A stretch of DNA of 26,213 bases from the NCBI GenBank assembly GCA_017521065.1, contig JAFXEA010000129.1:1-26213 (forward strand), read 5' to 3'. Numbering within the stretch: the first letter of the stretch is position 1; each line of letters opens with the position of its first letter. The stretch is from Kiritimatiellia bacterium (GTDB taxonomy: Bacteria > Verrucomicrobiota > Kiritimatiellia > RFP12 > UBA1067). This document shows, one piece after another, positions 1 through 7,751 of this stretch. The notes under the pieces are model-generated. The model saw only the letters and a list, made by a program, of their open reading frames with translations, ran no database searches and had not been told where the DNA came from. Made by a program: the position numbers and the translations under genes.

Positions 1-829
1 CCGTTATGAGCATCAACAGAAGAGCCGTCATGTTCTTCTCGACCGCAAGCGCATTGAAAAGCTCCCGGTCCGCTTCGCGCCATGTTATGAGCCTGTTGTC
101 CGTAATCGCCCGCACATCATCACACACCCTGTTGAACACGTCCGGCACTGCAGGGTCCGCGCATTTCACGTGGATGGCAAAAACGCCGCCACGGTCAAGT
201 CCCATGAGGTCCCGGACGTTTGGAAGCGACGCGACTGCAAAGCCGGAATCATAGTCGCGCTGCCCGGACGAAAATATGCCGGCGACCGTCCACTTCACGG
301 GAAGGACGATCTCATCCCTGTTCACAAGCGTTTTCGGTGAATATACCGTCACCTTGTCGCCGGTCCATGCGCCCAGTTGACGTGCGAGATCGACACCGAG
401 AACAATCGAATCGCCGTCAAGATCGTATGTGCCGGAACGCGGAGGACCAAGCCTGTACGCACGGCTGAATCGCTCCGAATCCACTCCTAGAATCACAGGC
501 GCAGAGACTCGTCCATCCTTCTCAAGAAGGCATCGCGTATCTATCTGCGGGGTGACTGCGGTTATTCCGGACACGGCCTCAAGCTTTTTCACCAATTCAT
601 CCTCACCGCGGATGACGTGACCGCTGCCGTACGGAACTATTGAGATGTGCGGCTTGAAGTCAAGAATCTTGCGTTCCCAAAGATCGCCGAAACCGGTCAT
701 CACGGCGCGAACGATGATCACCGCCGCAACGCCCAACAGAACGCCCAAAACCGAAACGCATGTGATGACGGAAGTCACCGAGCGTTTCGGCTTCAGGTAT
801 TTGAACGCTAAGAAAAGCGGGAAAGGCAT
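1..829 (-). CDS. lolC: LolC/LolE-type lipoprotein-releasing ABC transporter permease, partial
   Basis: The gene starts at ATG 829-827 and stays open for about 276 codons to the window edge, so its C-terminal half is missing. Seen: the N-terminus opens with FLAFKYLKPKR, followed by a hydrophobic segment at about residues 18-42, then MTGFGDLWERKIL and a soluble extracytoplasmic domain with PHISIVP near its start; the next predicted membrane stretch (ALLLMLIT) begins at the cut. Known of the family: LolC/LolE have this layout (one TM helix, a MacB-like periplasmic domain, three more TM helices) and, with the ATPase LolD, extract lipoproteins from the inner membrane for delivery to the outer membrane. 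The start lies 5 bp after the preceding exbD stop, with AAAGGCG upstream, so it is probably the last or next-to-last gene of the ExbBD operon. LolC and LolE cannot be told apart here; a MacB-like permease is the alternative. Confidence 0.82.
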   Translation of the reverse strand, partial: MPFPLFLAFKYLKPKRSVTSVITCVSVLGVLLGVAAVIIVRAVMTGFGDLWERKILDFKPHISIVPYGSGHVIRGEDELVKKLEAVSGITAVTPQIDTRCLLEKDGRVSAPVILGVDSERFSRAYRLGPPRSGTYDLDGDSIVLGVDLARQLGAWTGDKVTVYSPKTLVNRDEIVLPVKWTVAGIFSSGQRDYDSGFAVASLPNVRDLMGLDRGGVFAIHVKCADPAVPDVFNRVCDDVRAITDNRLITWREADRELFNALAVEKNMTALLLMLIT

Positions 830-834
830 CGCCT

Positions 835-1230
835 TTAGATCGAGAACACGGATACGTTGTACATCTGGTACTTGTTGCAGGTGTCGAGAGCGTCCACAAG
901 GTACTTGTGAGGCGAATCGAGCGTGCAACGGATGACCACCATCGAGTTCTTCGATGTCTTCGATATTTCGCGCATGCTCTGATCGAACTGCTTCATGTTC
1001 ATCATGCGGCCGTTGAACACGAGACCACCGGAACCGATGTCGATCTTGACCTGCGTATCATTCTCTTCGGAAGCGGCGGCGGAACTTGCCGGAGCCGGAC
1101 GGTTCGCGTTCAGCTTCGAGAAGATATCCTCCTGCTTGATCGTTACGACGAAGAAGATGATGAGCTCGAACACAACGTCAATCATCGGCGTCATGTCAAG
1201 CTGCGGATTGTCTTGAGGTTTACGGGCCAT
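835..1230 (-). CDS. exbD: ExbD/TolR-family biopolymer transport protein (second copy)
   Basis: This 131-residue protein has the ExbD/TolR layout: a short cytoplasmic N-terminus, one TM helix beginning MIDVVFELIIFFVVT, and a periplasmic domain ending in a short beta-rich segment. Asp18, inside the helix, matches the family's essential proton-path aspartate. Family role: with ExbB it converts proton motive force into mechanical work for TonB-type or Tol-type envelope systems. A low-complexity linker rich in Ala/Ser/Pro (about residues 43-56) separates helix and domain. The gene follows the first exbD after 10 bp, with GAGGA about 7 bp before the ATG. Its first 30 residues are almost identical to those of the first copy while the periplasmic domains differ, so the two probably work with one ExbB but contact different partners. 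Confidence 0.93.
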   Translation of the reverse strand: MARKPQDNPQLDMTPMIDVVFELIIFFVVTIKQEDIFSKLNANRPAPASSAAASEENDTQVKIDIGSGGLVFNGRMMNMKQFDQSMREISKTSKNSMVVIRCTLDSPHKYLVDALDTCNKYQMYNVSVFSI

Positions 1231-1240
1231 TTCGAGTTCC

Positions 1241-1663
1241 TCAATCTTTCGCTTTGCGTTCGTAGATCGCCATGAACGAAATCTTCCATATACCGTTGGC
1301 GGTACAGGCGTTCATCACGCGTGCAACAGCCTCATGACGTGTACGGTAGTCAGCGCGGATAAGGACGGGGAATTCCCCGAACTTACGCTTACGCTCCTTC
1401 ACGCGCTGACCGATCTGCTCGGGCGTCATAGTGATGTCACCCATGGAGATGCGACCGGTACGCGCAATATCGACCGTCATCTGGGTGGGAGGCATCTCCT
1501 CTGGAGTGAGTTCAATGCCGTAGCGCCCATCCTCAAGCTTGATCGTCTCATCCTTCGCCTGACACTGCGTAAGAGTGACAACAAAGAAGATGATGAGCTC
1601 GAACACGACGTCAATCATCGGCGTCATGTCGAGCTGCGGGTTTTCCTGGGCTTTGCGAGCCAT
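1241..1663 (-). CDS. exbD: ExbD/TolR-family biopolymer transport protein (first copy)
   Basis: A 140-residue ExbD/TolR protein. Seen: the N-terminus MARKAQENPQLDMTPMIDVV leads into a single TM helix carrying the conserved Asp18; the periplasmic domain follows, with RISMGD and PVLIRADYRT segments typical of the ExbD fold. It starts 25 bp after the ExbB stop. An AAAGGG lies rather far (about 13 bp) from the ATG, so translational coupling to exbB may matter. Family role: a pentameric ExbB channel surrounds ExbD helices to form a proton-driven motor. ExbB followed by two ExbD copies is a recurring arrangement in several bacterial phyla; the partner (TonB-like, Tol-like or other) is not visible in the window. 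Confidence 0.94.
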   Translation of the reverse strand: MARKAQENPQLDMTPMIDVVFELIIFFVVTLTQCQAKDETIKLEDGRYGIELTPEEMPPTQMTVDIARTGRISMGDITMTPEQIGQRVKERKRKFGEFPVLIRADYRTRHEAVARVMNACTANGIWKISFMAIYERKAKD

Positions 1664-1688
1664 GGCTTACGGGTTCCCTTTAGGAATT

Positions 1689-2501
1689 TCAGCCTTCGAC
1701 CGCTTCTTCGTCCGTGGCGACCTCAACGTTGCGGAGGCTGTTGAGGAGCTCCATCGTGACCGCCGTCATGCGAAGGATGAGACGGTTCGCGTTGTTGCGG
1801 AGCATGTAGAAGAGCGTGATGGACGGAATGGACACGATAAGACCGCCAGCCGTAGTCCAGAGAGCCTGACCGATGGATGCGGCGAGCATGGATGCGTCGC
1901 CAGCACCGCCGGAAGCGAGAGCCGGGAACGTAAGAATCATTCCCTGCACCGTACCGAGAAGGCCAAGGGAGGGACCGAGGTTGGAGCATACGGAAATCCA
2001 GTTCAGACGCTGCATGAGCTTTTCCTGCTCAAGGTCGGACGCGGCAGTAACCGCTTCCTGAATCACATCGAAACCTTCAGAAACGTGGTTGAACGCCGCG
2101 GCAAGGATGTTGCTCATGCAGCTCGGCTCGTTCTTGCACACCTCAATAGCCTTCTCCACATCGCCTTCGGCCATCGCCTCCTGAACGTTGTTGATGAGAG
2201 ACTGGGGCATGAGCTTGCCGGGCTTGATGAGAACATAGCAGTCCACCGCGAAGTAGATCGCCATCGCGCCATCTGCGAAAAGCGCGAACCAGAGGAGCAT
2301 ACCGACAATGCCCGAACCGAACACGATGTCATAGAATCCACCGCCGGAATTGGTCGTCTGCTTGGAGGTGTCAGACTCGACGGCATTACCCTGTGCGTCC
2401 GTCAACTGCGCATACGAAACGGTTGCAGCCACGGGAGCGCACACGCACCCGAGGAAAACCATCGCCGCCATCGTAGCTTTTCTCATCTTCTTCATGCTCA
2501 T
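1689..2501 (-). CDS. exbB: ExbB/TolQ/MotA-family proton channel protein
   Basis: A 270-residue MotA/TolQ/ExbB-family protein. It begins with a cleavable-looking hydrophobic signal (about residues 8-30), has a first TM helix at about 55-80, a cytoplasmic loop, and two C-terminal TM helices. The hallmark NLGPSLGLLGTVQGMILTF is followed by ASIGQALWTTAGGLIVSIP, the diagnostic family block. Family role: the channel half of a proton-driven inner-membrane motor, paired with ExbD. The added N-terminal signal sequence and short periplasmic stretch match the long ExbB form of some Gram-negative bacteria. ATG 2501 was chosen because AAGGA lies about 8 bp before it; Met3 (2495) is possible. It sits between a TPR protein and two exbD genes in one operon. 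Confidence 0.95.
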   Translation of the reverse strand: MSMKKMRKATMAAMVFLGCVCAPVAATVSYAQLTDAQGNAVESDTSKQTTNSGGGFYDIVFGSGIVGMLLWFALFADGAMAIYFAVDCYVLIKPGKLMPQSLINNVQEAMAEGDVEKAIEVCKNEPSCMSNILAAAFNHVSEGFDVIQEAVTAASDLEQEKLMQRLNWISVCSNLGPSLGLLGTVQGMILTFPALASGGAGDASMLAASIGQALWTTAGGLIVSIPSITLFYMLRNNANRLILRMTAVTMELLNSLRNVEVATDEEAVEG

Positions 2502-2549
2502 GATTTTTTCCTTTTATTTGTTAAGTTGTAGATTGGTGTTTTGAAACTG

Positions 2550-3356
2550 TTACTTCTTTGCCCACTGGCTCGCCGGATAGAGACGCTTGAGCTCGGCGCG
2601 CATCTGGTCGGCGCGTCCGGCCTGATTGATCTTCTCGAAGCACTGCGCGGACTTCGCGAGAGCCTCGGGACGGAGCTGTTCCGCGATCTTGCCATCGGTA
2701 TACATCAGCGCAACGCGCAGATAGCCATCGACAAGAGCGGCACGGATGGATTCCGCAGATTCGCCGGAAGCAAGAATCAGGTCGCCACGACCGATGAGAG
2801 CCGCACCGCTCGAATAGCGGTCGCCTGAGGCGGCGGCCTTGGTGAGGAGCTTCTCAAGCTGCTCTTTCTTGCCAAGCTGGAGAAGAACCTTCCAGAAAAT
2901 CGGAGCAAACTCACCCTTGTAGGCGGCCTCGGGATTCGCACGGACAACTGACATGCAGGAATCATTGGCCTTATCGACATTACCCATGGAGAGATATGCA
3001 TCTGCCAGGTATCTTGCGGCGCGAAGATCCCACTGAAGGTGGTTGTACATCTTCACGACGCTGTCGAAATACTTGATGGCGGAAGCGCCCTGCCCCTTCT
3101 CGACGCGCTCTACGGCCTGATCCCATCCCTTTGGCGCTTCGATGTCCATGGAGGATACGTCATCAGGGGTGATCTCCACCTCGAGCAAGGCACCGCCCTG
3201 CTTCGTCTGCACAAAATACGTCTTGGACTTCATGCTGTAGCGAACGACACCCTTATGTGCCCCCTGCGAATCGGTTATCGTACCCATGATGTCAGCGGCA
3301 GACGCAGAAATCGTCGCAGACACCGCAAGAGCCAAAGTTGCCAGAAGTTTTTTCAT
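2550..3356 (-). CDS. Secreted TPR-like protein of the ExbBD operon
   Basis: A 268-residue protein with a signal peptide (MKKLLATLALAVSATISASA, then AD). A small beta-rich N-terminal segment (about 21-75) contains SKTYFVQTKQGG. The rest is helical and TPR-like, with repeats such as WDLRAARYLADAYLSMGNVD. The start at 3356 is preferred over an upstream in-frame Met (3386) because AAAGGA lies 9 bp before it and the signal peptide then begins correctly. It follows the long TPR gene by 38 bp and precedes exbB by about 48 bp. Inference: a periplasmic accessory of the ExbBD motor, perhaps a scaffold linking it to an outer-membrane partner, as TPR proteins do in Tol/CpoB-type systems. No specific family is recognised. 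Confidence 0.85.
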   Translation of the reverse strand: MKKLLATLALAVSATISASAADIMGTITDSQGAHKGVVRYSMKSKTYFVQTKQGGALLEVEITPDDVSSMDIEAPKGWDQAVERVEKGQGASAIKYFDSVVKMYNHLQWDLRAARYLADAYLSMGNVDKANDSCMSVVRANPEAAYKGEFAPIFWKVLLQLGKKEQLEKLLTKAAASGDRYSSGAALIGRGDLILASGESAESIRAALVDGYLRVALMYTDGKIAEQLRPEALAKSAQCFEKINQAGRADQMRAELKRLYPASQWAKK

Positions 3357-3394
3357 CGTTGTATGTCCTTTACCGTTAAGATTCAATTGAAATA

Positions 3395-6300
3395 TCAGAG
3401 TTCGGTCTTCGCCTGATTGATGGCGTTCTGGACCGCAGTCTTCGCCTTTCCGTTCGGGAAGATGTCAAGATACGTCTCACCGTACTTCACGACACGAGCC
3501 GCGAATTCCTTCTTGTCATCCATGCGCGGGATGAGCTTTGCCATAAGCGGCAGCGCACTCGCATAGCAACGCTCGAGATTCTTGAGCTGCTTGGAAGTCA
3601 TCTTCGAAACCGGATGGTCGTCGTTTGGCTCATGAGCCTGCAGAAACGCCTGATAGCCACCGACCGCCATGCGCAATGTCTCGATCGACTCGTCCTTGAG
3701 CTGCATCGTCTCCTCTGCCTCCATCTTGCGAACATACACGCCTGCAGACTCGAGAGCGAGCTCATCCTCCATTTCTGGACGGAACTGACGCACCTTCTTG
3801 ACCGCTCCAATGGCGGCATTGAAAAACTTGCGGCGCAGGTTGTTGTCACGTTCGCGGCGGCCTTCCTCGGAAGCAACATCGATGAGCATCCGATAGGCAT
3901 CGACAACGACAGCATTGCGGGGATTCTTCTCGATGAAGCGGTCGAGAGCTTCGTGCGCTTCGGTAATGCGTCCCGCACCATAGAGGGCCTTGGCCTCGCC
4001 ACTCTGAGCATTGGCCTCATACATCGATGCGTTCGGCTTGCCCTTGGCGATATCGGCAACCTTCTGGAAGAGCATCTGCGCCGTATCGTACGCCTTGAAG
4101 TTCACGAGGGCATCACCCGCGTCAAGGAACTGTTTGGGCGTGTAGTTGCCGGAGGTCCTGAGCATCTGCTCGTACTGCTCCACGGCCTCACCCTTGCGCC
4201 CCATGCTCATGAGAGCCTTGGCGAAGAACGGAACGGAATTCTTGGCCTCCTCGGACTCCGGGAAGTCCTTGGCGAGACGGGCGAACGCATCCTTGGATTT
4301 CGTGGCATCACCCATAGCGGTATAGACCGTACCGAGCATCACAAGCGTCTGAGGAGCATACTTGCCCTTCGGAGCGGTCTCCATGTAGGACTCGTAGCAC
4401 TTCGCCGCCTGCTTGAGGAACGCATTTACGTCCATATTCCCAATCGGCTGCTGAAGACGCTGCCAGGTGTCGCCCTCAAGGAAAAGAGCCTGTTCACGCA
4501 TGGTGGAAAGCTTTTTCTTGTCGGCGGAAGACGTAAGCGGGGACTCAATGCCGCCCGTGGCGTCCTTCACAAGCGCACGGAAGTTCTTCACCGATGAAAG
4601 GACAGAAACCGATGCCTTCTTGCAGACTTCCGCCTTAGCCTCCTCTACCGTGTTCGTTCCAGCCGCCTCATAGAGGGCAAATCCACGGTTTCTCTCGAGA
4701 ACAGCAAGCGAAAGACGTGCATTTACGCGATCCATCACCATTTTGGAAGCATCAAGATACTGCTTCAGATACTCGATCTGCCCATCGACATCTCCCTGCT
4801 TGCCGTAGCATGCGGACATCATCTGGAGAGCCTGCACACGATAGGTGGAGTTGGAGTACTGGTTGAGCACCGTGGTGAAGTAGTGGACCGCCTGATCGTA
4901 GTCCTCAGCCTTGTACGCGGCGCCGCCGAGCGACATCGCCATCTGCGCGGCCTGATAATGCGTAGGATAGAGTGCAAAATACGTATCGTACAACTTCTGA
5001 CTCTGGGCGCGGCTGCCGCTGAGCATCTCGCGACCCGCAAGGCGGAGCACGTTGTCGCCGGCCGTACGCGTCCACTTCTCGTTGACCCCGGAGAAGCGTT
5101 CCGCAAAATAGCCCTCGACCGCATCGACATCACAGCGCAGGGATGCCTTCTTCTTCGCGTCGCGCTCAGCCTTCCACACCTCAAAGGTGCTCTCGGCAAG
5201 CTTGAATACAGCATCAAGAGAGTTCTCCGTCTCGGGATACTGGGAGAGCACCTCGTGGTAAGCCTTCACCGCATCCTCCCAACGGGCCTCGCGGTAGGCC
5301 GCGTTCGCCGCCTTGAACTGCATCTTGCGGACGTTGTCGATCTGCGCGGCGGTGATGTTGGTCTTGACATCCTTGTTGAACATCGACTTGACGAGCTTCT
5401 TGATTTCTTCAGCCAATTCGCCCGCAGGAGCCGCCCAGCTGGACTCCGGATACTTCACAAATACGTTGATCGCATGGTTGAACGCACCGGCTCCGTTGCG
5501 CTTGCCGCCTTCCTTAACGCCAAAGAGCAGGTCAGCGACCTTCGCCTTGTTGGGCTTGCCGCCCTCAACCTCCTTCTCGACCTCCTTCCAGAGCATCTCC
5601 GCAAGCAGGTAACGGCAGGTTGGCATCGGGGACTGGCGAATCAACCCCTTCGAGCCGTCAGGGTCAAGCTGAAGCAGCTGGGCATGGATATCCTGAAGCT
5701 GCGGCAGAAATTCATTGACGAGCTCCTGTGCGCGGGCGACGTTGCCCTGGGCCATCTCGACATGGGCCTTGAGGGCGACGGCTCGGCCGTACACGAGCGG
5801 AAGGTCGCTCATCCACAGCATGCGATCGGCACGGACGGAGGCCTTCTTCAGATAACCGGCGCGCTTCTTGGCGTCCTTCGTCTCGGCGGCGAGCTGGAGG
5901 CAAAGCTCCGTCTCTTCCGTGGCGAACATAGCCCACACGTCATCCTTGAGAGGCAACTTGAGAAGACCATCATAGACGGCTATCGCCTGATCGAACTTCT
6001 TCTCGGAGCGGAGAATCTGGATCCACGTGTAGGCCGCCTCCTGATAGAAGCTCATGAGCTCCTTGGTGGGAACGGGCACACCCTTGAAGAACTCCCCGTA
6101 CAGCTTGCGGCATTCGGGAAGCTTCTGGCGGGCATAGTAGGCGTTGGCCATCGCAATGGTGAGAGCCCAATACTCGGGAGAGCCTTTCTTCTTCTTTGCA
6201 AGAACGGCCTTCACCTCGTCGAAATGTCCCAAACGCAGATGTCCCTGCTGCTCGAGCACTTCAAGACGAGCGGAAAGCACCGGCCACTTCTCACGAGCCT

Positions 6301-6523
6301 TGGCGATGACAGGTGCCGCAAGATCCGGCATATTGGCATCAATCAGGGCTGTGATGAATGCACATTCTGCATCCATAGCCTCCTGCTCGGCTGCGGGAAT
6401 CGCCTCCAATGCAGGCTTGTTGTCATCCGCATCCGCAGCAGCAGAAGCGGCGGTCTGCGCGGTTGCGAGACCAGCGAACGCGAACGCCGCGAACGCAAAA
6501 ACTGGAAATCTGGAAAATCTCAT
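3395..6523 (-). CDS. Large secreted TPR-repeat protein
   Basis: A protein of 1042 residues with a signal peptide (MRFSRFPVFAFAAFAFAGLA, then TAQ) and almost entirely TPR-like helical repeats. Clear examples are EARWEDAVKAYHEVLSQYPE, KAEDYDQAVHYFTTVLNQYS and DATKSKDAFARLAKDFPESE, which match the YbgF/CpoB-type TPR consensus with a closing tyrosine/phenylalanine and proline. It is likely periplasmic and first in the TPR-TPR-ExbB-ExbD-ExbD operon, so a scaffold for the motor is the best inference. ATG 6523 is favoured; ATG 6532 (three codons upstream) overlaps the -10 box and a TTG at 6559 lies in the -35 region. No Shine-Dalgarno sits at normal distance from 6523, consistent with a leaderless message. 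Confidence 0.9.
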   Translation of the reverse strand: MRFSRFPVFAFAAFAFAGLATAQTAASAAADADDNKPALEAIPAAEQEAMDAECAFITALIDANMPDLAAPVIAKAREKWPVLSARLEVLEQQGHLRLGHFDEVKAVLAKKKKGSPEYWALTIAMANAYYARQKLPECRKLYGEFFKGVPVPTKELMSFYQEAAYTWIQILRSEKKFDQAIAVYDGLLKLPLKDDVWAMFATEETELCLQLAAETKDAKKRAGYLKKASVRADRMLWMSDLPLVYGRAVALKAHVEMAQGNVARAQELVNEFLPQLQDIHAQLLQLDPDGSKGLIRQSPMPTCRYLLAEMLWKEVEKEVEGGKPNKAKVADLLFGVKEGGKRNGAGAFNHAINVFVKYPESSWAAPAGELAEEIKKLVKSMFNKDVKTNITAAQIDNVRKMQFKAANAAYREARWEDAVKAYHEVLSQYPETENSLDAVFKLAESTFEVWKAERDAKKKASLRCDVDAVEGYFAERFSGVNEKWTRTAGDNVLRLAGREMLSGSRAQSQKLYDTYFALYPTHYQAAQMAMSLGGAAYKAEDYDQAVHYFTTVLNQYSNSTYRVQALQMMSACYGKQGDVDGQIEYLKQYLDASKMVMDRVNARLSLAVLERNRGFALYEAAGTNTVEEAKAEVCKKASVSVLSSVKNFRALVKDATGGIESPLTSSADKKKLSTMREQALFLEGDTWQRLQQPIGNMDVNAFLKQAAKCYESYMETAPKGKYAPQTLVMLGTVYTAMGDATKSKDAFARLAKDFPESEEAKNSVPFFAKALMSMGRKGEAVEQYEQMLRTSGNYTPKQFLDAGDALVNFKAYDTAQMLFQKVADIAKGKPNASMYEANAQSGEAKALYGAGRITEAHEALDRFIEKNPRNAVVVDAYRMLIDVASEEGRRERDNNLRRKFFNAAIGAVKKVRQFRPEMEDELALESAGVYVRKMEAEETMQLKDESIETLRMAVGGYQAFLQAHEPNDDHPVSKMTSKQLKNLERCYASALPLMAKLIPRMDDKKEFAARVVKYGETYLDIFPNGKAKTAVQNAINQAKTEL

Positions 6524-6530
6524 GGGGCGC

Positions 6531-6559
6531 ATTATACGATAAAGCCCTCTCTTGCGCAA
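6531..6559 (-). promoter_or_regulatory. Probable sigma70-type promoter of the TPR-ExbBD operon
   Basis: On the minus strand a perfect TATAAT (6536-6531) lies 17 bp after TTGCGC (6559-6554). The -35 box is weak (three of six consensus bases), but the -10 box is exact and the spacing ideal. Only GCGCCCC separates TATAAT from ATG 6523, so transcription would begin at or next to the start codon. The promoter occupies most of the 46-bp gap after the T3SS operon, in which no intrinsic terminator is seen. Confidence 0.55.
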
Positions 6560-6569
6560 GTGGCATTTT

Positions 6570-7151
6570 TTACATATTCCTTATCACGTTCGAACGGGTG
6601 TCGGAAATGCTCGTCATCAGGTTGGTCGCCGTGGAATACGACTCGTCGCGGCGATCAACCAGTGACTGAAGGCGCGTCATGTCCGCCTGAGCCTCGTTGT
6701 TGAGCCCGTCAATCTCAGACTTCACTCGGGAAAGCACCGCTTCGCAAGTCTGCTTGTTGATGATGTACTTACCGCCGCCTATGCTCATCCAACCGCCATC
6801 ATTGGCATACCCGACATCACGCAACACCTGTGCCGTCATCTCGGAAAACGCCACATCATTACTGCAGGCATCGGAACCTTCGGCATCGGAATCGAAACTC
6901 GTCTGAATTTTGGTCAATTCCGCCAACGCCTCGCCCAGCTCTTCGAGACGTTTGTTGCGCTGCTGGATGCGCTCGGTGAGCGGCTCGACCTCGCCTTCCA
7001 CCGCAACGGCGCGGTTCTTCGAGAACTTGACCATCAGATCCTGGAAGTCCATCATATCTGTGACGGAACTCAGCGTGACGCTGTAATCGCCCGCCTTCAC
7101 GCCCCACCGGTCTTCGATGTTGCCTATTTCAACCATGTCTATCGACGCCAT
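6570..7151 (-). CDS. Putative T3SS filament/tip protein, EspA/SseB-like (paralogue 2)
   Basis: A 193-residue protein without signal peptide or membrane helix, helical with two coiled-coil zones: residues about 55-82 (with NKRLEELGEALAEL) and 140-193, ending ADMTRLQSLVDRRD and a Ser/Thr-rich amphipathic helix to RNM. Length, lack of signal and C-terminal coiled coil match EspA/SseB-type T3SS filament subunits (EspA is 192 residues), in which this helix drives polymerisation. It is a paralogue of the preceding gene: both share [KR]LxELGxALA in the middle and QxDMxxxQSLVxxRDxxxSTA at the end. It is last in the translocon operon, 13 bp after its paralogue, with AAGGAGA before the ATG. The filament assignment is inference from context and layout; a T3SS needle-tip protein or an effector is the alternative. 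Confidence 0.72.
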   Translation of the reverse strand: MASIDMVEIGNIEDRWGVKAGDYSVTLSSVTDMMDFQDLMVKFSKNRAVAVEGEVEPLTERIQQRNKRLEELGEALAELTKIQTSFDSDAEGSDACSNDVAFSEMTAQVLRDVGYANDGGWMSIGGGKYIINKQTCEAVLSRVKSEIDGLNNEAQADMTRLQSLVDRRDESYSTATNLMTSISDTRSNVIRNM

Positions 7152-7164
7152 AATCCTATCTCCT

Positions 7165-7737
7165 TCAACCCATGTTTCCTATCAGCGTGGAAGCCGTGGA
7201 ATTTATCTTCTGGACAAGCGACGCCGCCGTTGAGAATGCATTGTCGCGTTTCGACACGAGCGACTGCATCGTCACCATGTCCTGCTGCATCTCATTCGTC
7301 TCGTAGTCGATTTCGTACTGCAGCGCCGACTGCGCCATTGTCGCATCGTCGCGACGCACCTTGAAATCACCGTCCACGGGCAGTTTCATGTCCGCATTCG
7401 TATCGCGCCGATACTTGTCGAGGATCTGCGATGCCGTCTTAAGGTCCACATCCGCAGCAGATTTGTCGTCACTCTCCGGCTTATTGGTCGTCAAGGACGC
7501 CACCGCCTTCACGATCACGGCAAGAGCCCATCCAAGCTCGTCGAGTTTCTTCTGGCGGGCTTTCAGGACTGCTGCATAGGAGGAGGTTTCCGCCTCGATT
7601 GCGTTCGCCTCCTGGAACATCGCAATTGAGGCGGCCTTCACGTAGTCGCAGTTCGCCACACCCTCCACGGTGTAGTCCTTCTGCTGGATCCCGTAGACGC
7701 TCAGCCCTGCGATAGGCACTGATTCGACCAACGCCAT
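7165..7737 (-). CDS. Putative T3SS filament/tip protein, EspA/SseB-like (paralogue 1)
   Basis: A 190-residue soluble helical protein lacking a signal peptide. It has a short N-terminal region (GLSVYGIQQKDYTV), a first coiled coil at about 45-83 (ARQKKLDELGWALAVI), a polar middle, and a C-terminal coiled coil at about 138-190 (NEMQQDMVTMQSLVSKRD) ending GNMG. The start is ATG 7737 with GGGAGGAC upstream, 14 bp after the sctB stop; an in-frame upstream Met at 7842 would overlap sctB and is rejected. Size and layout fit the EspA/SseB filament family, whose members extend the needle and carry the translocators. Two adjacent paralogues suggest a hetero-polymeric filament or a filament/cap pair. 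Function rests on context plus layout, not on a recognised signature motif. Confidence 0.72.
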   Translation of the reverse strand: MALVESVPIAGLSVYGIQQKDYTVEGVANCDYVKAASIAMFQEANAIEAETSSYAAVLKARQKKLDELGWALAVIVKAVASLTTNKPESDDKSAADVDLKTASQILDKYRRDTNADMKLPVDGDFKVRRDDATMAQSALQYEIDYETNEMQQDMVTMQSLVSKRDNAFSTAASLVQKINSTASTLIGNMG

Positions 7738-7751
7738 CCCCGTCGTCCTCC

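Noticed and set aside
1575..2531. A 318-codon plus-strand frame opposite exbB
   Set aside because: The minus strand encodes a textbook ExbB; the plus frame is histidine- and arginine-rich and featureless.
6551..6560. Perfect palindrome CTTGCGCAAG between the T3SS operon and the TPR gene, considered as a terminator
   Set aside because: It has no loop and no following T-run, and its bases are better explained by the -35 region.
4883..6703. A 606-codon plus-strand frame opposite the long TPR gene
   Set aside because: It mirrors the codon pattern of the TPR gene and contains no recognisable motif; the minus-strand TPR repeats are unambiguous.
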